From GAS188 sp963794475 (GTDB taxonomy: Bacteria > Pseudomonadota > Alphaproteobacteria > Rhizobiales > Beijerinckiaceae), in the NCBI GenBank assembly GCA_963794475.1, contig CAWCDW010000002.1, positions 310,001-374,000 on the forward strand: a stretch of 64,000 nt of DNA, in the 5' to 3' direction. Every line of letters starts with the position of its first letter. Position 1 is the first letter of the stretch. Below the pieces are notes generated by a model. It searched no databases. It was given only the letters and a program-made list of their open reading frames with translations, and was not told the origin of the DNA. Made by a program: the position numbers and the translations under genes. Below are positions 1 to 7,476 of this stretch, in pieces.

Positions 1-181
1 AGTGATTTACGGACGGCGAGCCGCCCGGATCGAAGCCATCTCCGAAGCAAAACAAGCATCGGCGGCCCCTTCTTTGCAATTTGACCAAAGTTGGTAACTA
101 TTTTTTTAAAGCCGCCCCGCGCTCGATAAGAAGGGGGCGCAACATCTGCCCCCGCGGGCAGCCTCCGCCACTGCTTGGCCC

Positions 182-229
182 GCCAAGTCCCCGGCCAAAT
201 TCCGTGCCAAGTCCCGTGCCAAGTCCCCA
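182..229. repeat. 12-bp tandem repeat, four copies
   Basis: Four consecutive 12-base units starting GCCAA: copies at 182-193, 194-205, 206-217 and 218-229. Copies 1, 3 and 4 share GCCAAGTCCC and differ only in the last two bases; copy 2 is more diverged (GCCAAATTCCGT). It lies just past the stop of the SMP-30/isochorismatase fusion gene. The remaining bases 1-267 contain no gene that I can support. Confidence 0.75.
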
Positions 230-267
230 CGAAGACTGCCAGTAAGTCCGTGCTCAAAGATTTGGGC

Positions 268-1863
268 TCAACCTGCGCCAAGCGCCGCGATCAGCTCGTC
301 GATCGTCGCGACGATCGCGACGTTTTGCAGCGCAAAATCGATGGCCGCGCGTTGCCACTCGGCATTCATGGTCGAGCAGCCGTCTCGCGGCACGAGCATG
401 AGATAGCCCTTATCGGCTCCCGTTCGTGCCGTGTGCTCGACCGACATATTGGTCCAGGCCCCCGTCCCAATGATGGTGTCGCGATCCTCGGCCTTGAGGA
501 CGGTCTCCAATCGAGTGCCTTCCCAGGCGCTCATGCGCATTTTCTCAACGATGTGATCGATGGGCAGCGGGCGAAGCCCATCGACCGGCGCGGCGCCCCA
601 GCTCCCGCGGACCATCGCACCGGCATCCTTGACGCCGCGGAACAAGGGCGCGTTGAGCGTGAGCCCCGGGGCGCCGGGATCGACGACGAACCAGACGTGG
701 ATCACAGGCACGCCTCGCACGCGGCAGGCGTTCGCCAATCGGCGAATGTTGGCCACGACATTCTGCTGCGTCGCATGTTCCGGCGCCCCGGAAGAGGCAA
801 AGGCGCCCCCTGCGGTAACGACGTCGTTTTGCATGTCCTGGATGATCAGGACGCAGCGCCTCGGATCGAGCACCAATCGTCCGTTGCAATCACGCAATTG
901 TTCAGCCGCCGCGACTTCGGCGCGCGGAGGGTGAGCGTCGACACGGAAGCGCTCAGCTGACCTCATGTAAGGTTCGACGCGTGGCCCCACTCGCGTCTCG
1001 ATGACGTATAGCGAAGTCGATGCGGTCAGATAAAGGCTGCGCCAATCGTTGCCGCCCCAAGCGAGATTGCCGACGATTTCGGGGAGTCGCAATTTCCCGA
1101 TCAGGTTGCCGCCCGGATCATAAACCCAGATCCCGCCCGGGCCCGTGACCCAGATGTTGCCTCTCTCGTCGCATTTCATGCCGTCTGGCCGGCCGGGCTC
1201 GCTCGCCGATGACAAGCCCTCGGCGAATACGCGCCCGTTGGACAAGGAGCCATCGCCCGCCACCTCATAGACCTTGATGAGCGCACGCGCGGTGTCGTTT
1301 ACATAGAGCCGGCTCTCGTCGGGCGAAAAGCAAATTCCGTTGGGCATGTCGAAATCGTCGCGCCGCACGACCAACTGTGGCGAGCTTGCCTCCCGAGCGA
1401 GCCGAAACACCCCTTGCCAGCCGAGCTGCCGGGGACGCTCGACGCCGAAACCCGGCATGCGACCGTACCAAGGATCGGTGAAATAGATCGAACCATCCGA
1501 GTGCACGCACACGTCGTTGGGGCTGTTGAGCTCCTTGCCTTCGAAGTGGGAAGCGAGCACTTCGCGACGGCCATCACGCCCTTCGCGCACGAGGCTGGAA
1601 GTCGCGTGCTCGCAGACGATGAGGTCGAGCGAGGCGTCGTAGGTCATTCCATTGCATTTGTTGGATGGGCGTTTGACTTCGGTCGCCCCGTCGGGCGCCC
1701 ACCGCCGACGCACATCGGCCGGCATATCGGAGAAGAGGAGATGGTTTTCGAGGGGGTGCCAAATGGGACCTTCTGTGAAGGTGAACCCCGTCGCGAGCTT
1801 TCTCGGCGAAGCCGACGGGTCGAGCAACTCCCAAAAATCGGCAAAGCTTGCTTCCAAGGTCAT
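268..1863 (-). CDS. SMP-30/gluconolactonase - isochorismatase-like fusion protein
   Basis: A 531-residue two-domain protein. Residues about 1-300 form a SMP-30/gluconolactonase/LRE beta-propeller: TEGPIWHP with Glu31, NSPNDV near 113-118, MPNGICFSPDE with Asn175, and VND with Asp190, which are the usual metal-ligand and substrate positions. Residues about 330-530 form an isochorismatase-like hydrolase domain: QDMQND (Asp343) and VEKMRMSAWEGT (Lys441). The catalytic Cys position reads Ser474 (TNMSVEHTAR). The propeller family usually hydrolyses lactones; the C-terminal family hydrolyses amides or vinyl ethers. No signal peptide is visible. It is divergent from a hydroxyacid dehydrogenase/PrpD pair, suggesting a small-molecule catabolic role. 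The domain assignment is firm; substrate is unknown and the Cys-to-Ser change makes hydrolase activity of the second domain uncertain. Confidence 0.88.
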   Translation of the reverse strand: MTLEASFADFWELLDPSASPRKLATGFTFTEGPIWHPLENHLLFSDMPADVRRRWAPDGATEVKRPSNKCNGMTYDASLDLIVCEHATSSLVREGRDGRREVLASHFEGKELNSPNDVCVHSDGSIYFTDPWYGRMPGFGVERPRQLGWQGVFRLAREASSPQLVVRRDDFDMPNGICFSPDESRLYVNDTARALIKVYEVAGDGSLSNGRVFAEGLSSASEPGRPDGMKCDERGNIWVTGPGGIWVYDPGGNLIGKLRLPEIVGNLAWGGNDWRSLYLTASTSLYVIETRVGPRVEPYMRSAERFRVDAHPPRAEVAAAEQLRDCNGRLVLDPRRCVLIIQDMQNDVVTAGGAFASSGAPEHATQQNVVANIRRLANACRVRGVPVIHVWFVVDPGAPGLTLNAPLFRGVKDAGAMVRGSWGAAPVDGLRPLPIDHIVEKMRMSAWEGTRLETVLKAEDRDTIIGTGAWTNMSVEHTARTGADKGYLMLVPRDGCSTMNAEWQRAAIDFALQNVAIVATIDELIAALGAG

Positions 1864-2142
1864 TCGCGTTCCCCCGCGCCGGATTACGGATCCAAGGGCA
1901 TGTCTTTCACAACTTGCCTCTTGCTCCTTTCTTCTTCACGACAACAGAGGATGCGCGCGGCGCGCCGGCTTCGCAATGCAAAAAGCGTCGTCAACCTGAA
2001 CGGCGCGGATGCTCATCGCGCGCCCAGGCCGATTGAAGAAATGCCAAGAACCAAAGCCATTTTCGCTTTGAGACGCGCCGGCATTCTTCGTCACGCGCAT
2101 GTGATATGAGTCGCGGGTCAGTATTTCGGCGCGTGAGCGACG

Positions 2143-3108
2143 GTGGGTCCCATGAAGCTCATGGTGCACTACGACAAGCCGGATTTGGTGCTTGATATTT
2201 TGCGCCGGCGCCTGGATGGCATCGCGCTTACCTGCTGCATGAGCTATGGCGAGCTGCCCGTCGCGCTCGAGCGCGAGCAGCCGGATATTCTCTACAGCGT
2301 GCGTTTCGCGGGCACGCCGGGCTTTCCCCGGCAAGCCATTCTCGCCTGCCCTTCACTGCGTTGGGTTTCGGTGGGCGGGGCCGGAATCGATCACCTCATT
2401 CCTTGGGATGCTTCCCGCCTCACCGTGACGAATGCCGCCGGTGTCGGCGCCGAGACCATGGCCCAATACGCCTTGGCGGCGATCCTGTATTTCACGCTTG
2501 GGTTTCACGGGTTCGCGGCCCGGCAGCACGAGTGCCGCTGGAGCGAAGGGAAGGTCGCGTCGGTGAAGGGGCTCACTCTTGCCATCCTCGGCCTCGGCAA
2601 CACGGGACGCGCGGTCGCGCCGCTTGCCGCGATGCTCGGCATGCGAGTGATCGGCATGCGCGCCAATCCGACCGCGACGAAACATGTGGAATATGTCGCT
2701 GGACCGGACGAACTCCTGTCTGTGCTCGCACAAGCCGATATCGTGCTCGTCTCCTTGCCGCTCACGCAAAGGACGCGCCATCTCCTCGATAGGCCGCAAT
2801 TCGAGGCGATGCAGCGCGGCGCCGTTCTCGTCGATGTTTCACGCGGAGGCGTCGTGCGCCAAGCGGCCCTCATCGAGAGCCTCCAGAACGGACATCTGAA
2901 AGGGGCAGCGCTCGACGTGTTCGAAACGGAGCCCCTGCCCCGCGAAAGCCCGCTCTGGAGCATGGCCAATGTGATCATCACGCCCCATTGCTCGAGCGTT
3001 TACGAGGGCTGGGAACGACGCTCGATCGAGATGTTCTGCGACAATATCGAGCGTTGGCGGCGCGGCGAGAAAAGGCACAATATCGTTGAGCCCTGCCGCG
3101 GATATTGA
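2143..3108 (+). CDS. D-2-hydroxyacid dehydrogenase, NAD-dependent
   Basis: A 321-residue member of the D-isomer-specific 2-hydroxyacid dehydrogenase family, which interconverts 2-oxoacids and D-2-hydroxyacids with NAD(P)H. The Rossmann glycine motif is GLGNTG (150-155), and the catalytic triad Arg234 (VSRGG), Glu263 (FETEP) and His282 (TPHCS) is intact. Length fits the family (310-340). The longest reading starts at GTG 2143; ATG 2152 or 2161 are alternatives. It is followed after 6 bases by the frame of the MmgE/PrpD gene, so the two are probably co-transcribed and divergent from the SMP-30 fusion. Substrate cannot be told from sequence. Confidence 0.88.
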   Translation: MGPMKLMVHYDKPDLVLDILRRRLDGIALTCCMSYGELPVALEREQPDILYSVRFAGTPGFPRQAILACPSLRWVSVGGAGIDHLIPWDASRLTVTNAAGVGAETMAQYALAAILYFTLGFHGFAARQHECRWSEGKVASVKGLTLAILGLGNTGRAVAPLAAMLGMRVIGMRANPTATKHVEYVAGPDELLSVLAQADIVLVSLPLTQRTRHLLDRPQFEAMQRGAVLVDVSRGGVVRQAALIESLQNGHLKGAALDVFETEPLPRESPLWSMANVIITPHCSSVYEGWERRSIEMFCDNIERWRRGEKRHNIVEPCRGY

Positions 3109-3189
3109 GAGGCGATGCGCCGGCGCAAACAGCATTCGGATCTCCGGCGGGAAGCGCTTTTCCCTCGTAGCCAGGCGAAGGGTCGAGAG

Positions 3190-4539
3190 ATGTCGTGCAA
3201 AGGCCCACGTGCCCGCTTCGATCGTATCGCGGAGTTCATCTTGGCAACGGAACCGTCGCGGGTTCCGGCGCAAGCCCGTCATTACGCATCCCTCCTCCTT
3301 CTCGACACCCTCGGCGTCGCGGCCGCGGCCCATGCGATGGAGCCCGCGCGGATCGCTCGTGACGCGGCTCTTCGGCTTTTTGCTGCGGGACCGCAGGGAC
3401 CCGTGGCCAAAATGCTGTTTGATGCGGGAATCGCGAGCGTACCGGGCGCAATCTTCGCGGCCGCCGCGCAAATCGACAATCTCGATGCTCACGATGGCTA
3501 CAATCCGAGCAAAGGCCACACGGGGGTCGTGGTCGTCCCGGCTCTTCTCGCCTTCTGCCAAGCGGCGGCGCCGATTGGCGCGCAGGAGGCGCTCGCGGCG
3601 CTCCTTGTCGGTTACGAGGTTGGGGCACGCGCCGCCATCGCGCTGCATATGACGGCGAACGATTACCACAGCTCCGGCGCCTGGAACGCGCTCGCCGTCG
3701 CGGCACTTGGCGCGCGCTTGAGAAGACTCGGCGCCGACCGGCTGCGCGAGGCGCTGGGGATCGCGGAATACCATGGGCCGCGCAGCCAGATGATGCGAGT
3801 GATCGACCACCCGACGATGCTGCACGACGGCTCCGCCTTTGGAGCCCTTGCTGGAGCCTCGGCCGTGTTTCTCGCGGAAGCCGGGTTCACAGGGGCTCCG
3901 GCGTTGACCGTCGAGGGTGAGGAGGTTTCAAAACTCTGGATCGACCTCGGCGAGAATTTCCGGATCATGCGGCATTACATCAAGCCCTATCCGATTTGCC
4001 GCTGGGCGCATGCGCTGATCGAGGGCGCACTGATGTTGCGCGCCGGCCATGACTTCACCCATGACGAGATCGTCTCGATCGAGCTCACCACTTTCCATGA
4101 AGCTACGCGGCTCTTTCGCGGCATGCCGGAAACGAGCCCTGTGGCGCAATATGCGATCGCCTTTCCGGTGGCCGCCGCCTTGGTGAACGGCCGCCTCGGC
4201 GTGGATGAACTCGCGGAGGCCTCGCTCCATGATGAGCGCATCGGGCGCCTCGTGGCGCTTACCGCGGTCCGAGAAAGCCAAGCCTATAGTCGCGAGTTTC
4301 CAAAAAGTCGCCTTGGTGATGTGACCTTAGCGCTGAAAGACGGGCGACGGTTTCAATCCGGCACGTTCGACGCGCGTGGCGGCCCCGAGGCCCCACTGAC
4401 CGAAAGCGAGATCATCGCCAAATATCGGCAATATGCGACGCCCGCGCTCGGACCGGAAAAGGCGGCCGCGCTCGAAAATGCCGTGCTCGGCCTGTGCGAC
4501 GAAGACGGCGATTTTTCATCCGTGGTTGCCCTCACCTGA
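3190..4539 (+). CDS. MmgE/PrpD family protein
   Basis: A protein of 449 residues resembling MmgE/PrpD proteins, whose characterised members dehydrate 2-methylcitrate or act on related small acids such as cis-aconitate. Visible family features are the N-terminal helical stretch LLLDTLGVAAAA, the segment DNLDAHDGYNPSKGHTG and PYPICRWAHALIEGAL in the C-terminal half. The frame is open from 3115, but ATG 3190 with a GGTCGAGAG purine run in front starts exactly at the conserved region and is preferred. Adjacent to the D-2-hydroxyacid dehydrogenase in a likely two-gene operon. No prpB, prpC or acnB is nearby, so a methylcitrate-cycle role is not supported. Confidence 0.85.
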   Translation: MSCKGPRARFDRIAEFILATEPSRVPAQARHYASLLLLDTLGVAAAAHAMEPARIARDAALRLFAAGPQGPVAKMLFDAGIASVPGAIFAAAAQIDNLDAHDGYNPSKGHTGVVVVPALLAFCQAAAPIGAQEALAALLVGYEVGARAAIALHMTANDYHSSGAWNALAVAALGARLRRLGADRLREALGIAEYHGPRSQMMRVIDHPTMLHDGSAFGALAGASAVFLAEAGFTGAPALTVEGEEVSKLWIDLGENFRIMRHYIKPYPICRWAHALIEGALMLRAGHDFTHDEIVSIELTTFHEATRLFRGMPETSPVAQYAIAFPVAAALVNGRLGVDELAEASLHDERIGRLVALTAVRESQAYSREFPKSRLGDVTLALKDGRRFQSGTFDARGGPEAPLTESEIIAKYRQYATPALGPEKAAALENAVLGLCDEDGDFSSVVALT

Positions 4540-4591
4540 TGGAGGAGCAACTGACCGATTTTGCGCAAAGCCAGATGTGAAGGAGCACCTT

Positions 4592-4831
4592 ATGACCAAG
4601 ATCATCTATGTGATTGTCGAGCACGACGGCGGATGGGCTTATCGTGTCGGCGATACGCTCTCGGAAACCTTTCCGACGCATGATCTCGCGCGCAAAGCCG
4701 CCGAACGCGCCGCTTCCGAGCAAGTCGTCGGCGGAGCAGAGACCGGTATTTCTTACGAAGACAAAGAAGGGCATTGGCACGAGGAAGTATCGCGCGGCGA
4801 TGATAGACCGGAAACTGAAGTGGAAGGCTGA
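4592..4831 (+). CDS. DUF2188-like small protein
   Basis: A 79-residue cytoplasmic protein starting at ATG 4592, with AAGGAG correctly spaced upstream. It has the DUF2188 layout: a beta strand (IIYVIVEHDGGWAYRVGD), a helix rich in Ala (LARKAAERAASEQ) and a final strand with HWHEE. The family is small, widespread in Rhizobiales and has no assigned function. It sits 52 bases after the PrpD gene but has its own ribosome site. No regulatory site was recognised. Confidence 0.75.
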   Translation: MTKIIYVIVEHDGGWAYRVGDTLSETFPTHDLARKAAERAASEQVVGGAETGISYEDKEGHWHEEVSRGDDRPETEVEG

Positions 4832-5054
4832 AGATCTGAAGGTCACGCTGAAGTATTTCCGTCTATAGGCACGCCGCCGTAGGAATATTCCCGGCTATGT
4901 ATTAGCCAATTCAAATTTTTCGTCGCGGCGCGGGCGCGTCACGTCTCAGCAGTTAACCATTCGTTAGCCTTTATCACCAATTCTTGACGAGTCATTAACC
5001 GCGATTCTTTGACCCATTCCGAAATGGAACAACACACGAGGGACGGAGGAACTC

Positions 5055-5711
5055 ATGCGCACGGTTGCATTTGTCACACAGAAGGGCGGCTCCGGTAAGA
5101 GCACGCTCGCGACTTCACTTGCGGTGGCCGCCATGCAGGCCGGAGAGCGCGTCTATATGCTCGACATGGATCCGCAAGGGTCGCTCCTGAGCTGGGCAAA
5201 GTTGCGCGACGAGGAAGAGCCTTGCGTGCAGGCGGTAACCGCCGGCCAACTCGCCTCGACGCTTGCCGCGGTCGAGGAGAGCGGGTTCACCCTCGCCATC
5301 ATCGACACGCCGGGCGTCGACGGTCCGGCCAGCATCGCCGCCATGAAGCTCGCCGACCTCAACATCATTCCGGCGCGACCGAACGCGTTCGATCTCTGGG
5401 CGAGCGAGATCACGCGCAAGGCGCTCAGGGCCCATCGGGCCGATTACGTGTTCGTGCTCAATCAATGTCCTCCGGCACAACAGACGGCGCGGGTTCAGCA
5501 GGGCGCGGAAGCGCTCGAGGCGCTCGGCGGATTGATCACGCCGCTCATTCTCACGCGGGTGGATTTCCAGGAAGCCGCGCGAGCCGGCCTCGGCGTCACG
5601 GAATGGCATCCTTCGGGCGCGGCGGCTCAAGAGATGCGCGCTATGTGGTCCTCGATCAAAAGGCGCCTCGCTCGGCGCGCCCACAAGGCCCCCATGCGCA
5701 AGGCCGCCTGA
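5055..5711 (+). CDS. Orphan ParA-like ATPase
   Basis: A 218-residue P-loop ATPase of the ParA/MinD superfamily. The deviant Walker A motif KGGSGKST spans residues 10-17 with the signature Lys at both ends; DMDPQGS and IDTPG follow as the A' and Walker B regions. It is shorter than chromosomal ParA and lacks an N-terminal HTH, as in plasmid-type, Soj-like or positioning ParA proteins. No ParB, parS or cargo gene is adjacent. Such orphans usually position a cellular cargo or partition small molecules; its partner here is unknown. GGACGGAGG precedes the start, and the frame ends inside a perfect hairpin. Confidence 0.85.
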   Translation: MRTVAFVTQKGGSGKSTLATSLAVAAMQAGERVYMLDMDPQGSLLSWAKLRDEEEPCVQAVTAGQLASTLAAVEESGFTLAIIDTPGVDGPASIAAMKLADLNIIPARPNAFDLWASEITRKALRAHRADYVFVLNQCPPAQQTARVQQGAEALEALGGLITPLILTRVDFQEAARAGLGVTEWHPSGAAAQEMRAMWSSIKRRLARRAHKAPMRKAA

Positions 5712-5720
5712 GGCCTTGCG
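5697..5720 (+). other. 9-bp perfect hairpin over the parA stop codon
   Basis: CGCAAGGCC (5697-5705), loop GCCTGA containing the TGA stop, then GGCCTTGCG (5712-5720). There is no following T run, so it may be a transcript-end stabiliser rather than an intrinsic terminator. Confidence 0.45.
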
Positions 5721-5859
5721 CCGGACAATTGCGCCTTCTGCGCGCTACGGCCCTCCCGCGAGCCTCGCCGGCTGCCGAAAGGCTGGCCGGCGATATCCTT
5801 TCGCGTTAAAGGGTTGTGAACGACAAAGGCACAATGCTGACTGACCGCGGCGAGCAACT

Positions 5860-5885
5860 GGAACAAGCAAGGCTCGCCTCACGTT
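5860..5885 (+). promoter_or_regulatory. EcfG-type (general stress response) promoter candidate
   Basis: GGAAC at 5860-5864, a 17-base spacer and CGTT at 5882-5885 match the GGAAC-N16-18-CGTT pattern known for EcfG sigma factors of Alphaproteobacteria. The predicted start of transcription would fall a few bases before the AGGGAGG ribosome site of the gene starting at 5906, giving a very short leader. This is the only good match I found next to a gene start in the window. Confidence 0.5.
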
Positions 5886-5905
5886 TCGGCCGCAGGGAGG
5901 GTGCC

Positions 5906-6142
5906 ATGGGTAGACTGAACCGCTACCGCCGGTCCTCGACAGAGTGCTTGGCCTTGGCCGATTTCGTTTCTCATCCCGACGATCGAGCGCTCCTCGTCGC
6001 CATGGCGGCGAGATGGCACGATCTTGCCGAACGACTAGACATGAAAGAGGGTCGCGAGGACGAGCCGCATCTCGAACGGCGGGCGCGCTTTCACGTCGTC
6101 TCGGAGAGGCCTGACCTTTGCGCTCGGCGCGATAAAGCCTGA
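5906..6142 (+). CDS. Small hypothetical protein
   Basis: A 78-residue protein beginning at ATG 5906, chosen because AGGGAGG lies 4 bases upstream and an EcfG-like promoter lies just before it; the frame is open further upstream to 5816 but that part looks non-coding. It carries RYRRSSTECLALADF followed by a helical segment DRALLVAMAARWHDLAERL, a short pattern common in uncharacterised Rhizobiales proteins. No membrane segment or signal peptide. Function unknown; the promoter suggests induction under general stress. Confidence 0.6.
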   Translation: MGRLNRYRRSSTECLALADFVSHPDDRALLVAMAARWHDLAERLDMKEGREDEPHLERRARFHVVSERPDLCARRDKA

Positions 6143-6208
6143 GGCGCGGCCCTCACTTGGGCTTTACGCTCCCGCGAGTCCCAGAACGGATCCTCAAACC
6201 TCACGCGC

Positions 6209-6240
6209 AAAAAATGCCCCGCTCCCTTCGAAAGCGGGGC
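6209..6240 (-). terminator. Intrinsic terminator, minus strand
   Basis: On the minus strand GCCCCGCT pairs with AGCGGGGC (arms 6233-6240 and 6216-6223) around a 9-base loop and is followed, after one A, by six T (6209-6214). It would end the transcript of the small secreted-protein gene at 6363-6575. Confidence 0.75.
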
Positions 6241-6362
6241 AAGTGACTTGATGCGCAATGGCAACTCTTGAACGGCAATGAGGTTCCTCGCCCGTCCAGG
6301 CCACCCAAGGGGGCAAAGGACCGGCTGCGACACCGCGATTTGAAGGGGGTCACACGCCCGGT

Positions 6363-6575
6363 TCATATCCCTTCCTTCCTGTTGGACGAATAGTCGCAAC
6401 GCCAGCCCGTGATCGTCCAATCGGGATTGGCGAGCGCCCATTGCGCGAGGGTCGGCTGGGCTTGCATGACACAAGCGGTCGAATGCATATCGCCCTGCAC
6501 CGCGATATATTTATCCTCGCAAACGTTGGCGTTGGCGATGGCGCAAACCGTGAAGATCAATTCAAGAAAATTCAT
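6363..6575 (-). CDS. Small secreted Cys-containing hypothetical protein
   Basis: A 70-residue protein starting at ATG 6575 with GGGAGAG upstream. The N-terminus (MNFLELIFTVCAIANANVC) is hydrophobic and signal-like. Four cysteines (in FTVC, NVCED, TACVM, WRCDY) could form two disulfides. The part CVMQAQPTLAQWALANP followed by WTITGWRC is a pattern I associate with small uncharacterised proteins of Rhizobiales. Stands alone, with a terminator downstream. Function unknown. Confidence 0.65.
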   Translation of the reverse strand: MNFLELIFTVCAIANANVCEDKYIAVQGDMHSTACVMQAQPTLAQWALANPDWTITGWRCDYSSNRKEGI

Positions 6576-7048
6576 GCTCCTCTCTCCCTTATCGGCTTTG
6601 CGATAACGGCGTTCGCCACGCATCGATGCAAACCACGTGCCTTATCGATCAAAATGGACGGGGGCGGAGGGCGACCTTTTGCTTAGCGTTACCAAATCGG
6701 AAATCCACCGATGCTTCCTCGCTACCGACGTTGACTGTTCGGCTTTTGACGTCGTGCTCCTGGCCATTGAAGGGCGAGACGGGGAGAGATCAAATGATCA
6801 AGAAGAACGACTTGGGCGCTGATCGGGGCCTTTTCCTCGCCCAGCCTGCGTGGGATCAAACGTCGCCCGCCCCGGCCGAGCAGCGGCGGGCCGGCCGGCT
6901 CGGATCAGGACTGACGCTTGCACCCTCACGTGAATAGGAAATGCCGTCCGGCAAACCATCATCGATGGCGAGACGGAACGGCCGCGCCGATTTTATCCGA
7001 CGCTTGGGGCCCGTCGTCGGCTGGGACATGCGGACACGCTTGAGCATT
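6576..7048. other. Intergenic region, no supported gene
   Basis: Upstream region of the small secreted-protein gene and downstream of a DUF4239 remnant. A 47-codon frame at 6794-6937 has a purine-rich sequence before its ATG but no family resemblance, so it is not called. Nothing else recognised. Confidence 0.4.
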
Positions 7049-7234
7049 TCACGGTCCATTGATCAGCGCGAGCGCGTCCTCCATCGGCTGTGACGAGATG
7101 GTGATGAAACCCGCGAAAGGCCTGTCCATATCGGCGACCAAGGTGATGGCACCGGCAAGCGACGCGGCGCAGACCAGGAGCGCCGCGACGGCGAGCGCGT
7201 GGGTTCCCTGAACGAAACGGTGAAGGAACGACGC
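7049..7234 (-). pseudogene. 3' remnant of a DUF4239 (bestrophin-like) membrane protein gene
   Basis: Read on the minus strand from 7234 to the TGA at 7051-7049, the frame contains a hydrophobic helix (ALAVAALLVCAASLAGAI) followed by DMDRPFAGFITISSQPMEDAL and ends in INGP. This is the characteristic C-terminus of DUF4239 proteins, where the last transmembrane helix precedes a D/E-LDRPF-G-I-SS-P motif. The two codons just upstream (7240-7235) are both TGA, and no continuation of the family is seen in the other frames, so the N-terminal some 200 residues are missing. A decayed gene is the simplest reading. Confidence 0.6.
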
Positions 7235-7379
7235 TCATCATAAGCTGCGGCTTCAGGCGAAGGCGAGCGCAGCGCCCGGCCTTTGCGAAAAATCAAAAAG
7301 CGCGCGGAATAAATTTCAGGTGATGTGAGTCTATACCGATAGCCACGGTTCGAATGCCCCCCCATCATGCCGTGGCCCA

Positions 7380-7433
7380 GGGCCTCGCCGACTCCCCTTA
7401 CGATGACAGGTCGGCGAGGTCCTGTTTTTGTTT
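7380..7433 (+). terminator. Terminator-like hairpin with T run, no upstream plus-strand gene
   Basis: GGGCCTCGCCGAC (7380-7392) pairs with GTCGGCGAGGTCC (7410-7422) with one mismatch and is followed by TGTTTTTGTTT. The plus-strand T run shows it works in the plus direction, yet no plus-strand protein gene precedes it. It may end a small RNA that starts downstream of a weak promoter-like TTGCGA at 7283-7288. Confidence 0.5.
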
Positions 7434-7476
7434 ATCTCAACCGCCATCCGTGCGGCTGGCTTCAGCCTTCCCTTCT

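Noticed and set aside
6794..6937. 47-codon frame with a purine-rich site before ATG
   Set aside because: No conserved pattern, Arg/Ala/Pro-rich C-terminus, and a location in apparently non-coding DNA.
7347..7355. GGTTCGAAT, like the T-loop of a tRNA
   Set aside because: No matching T-stem, acceptor stem or anticodon arm around it.
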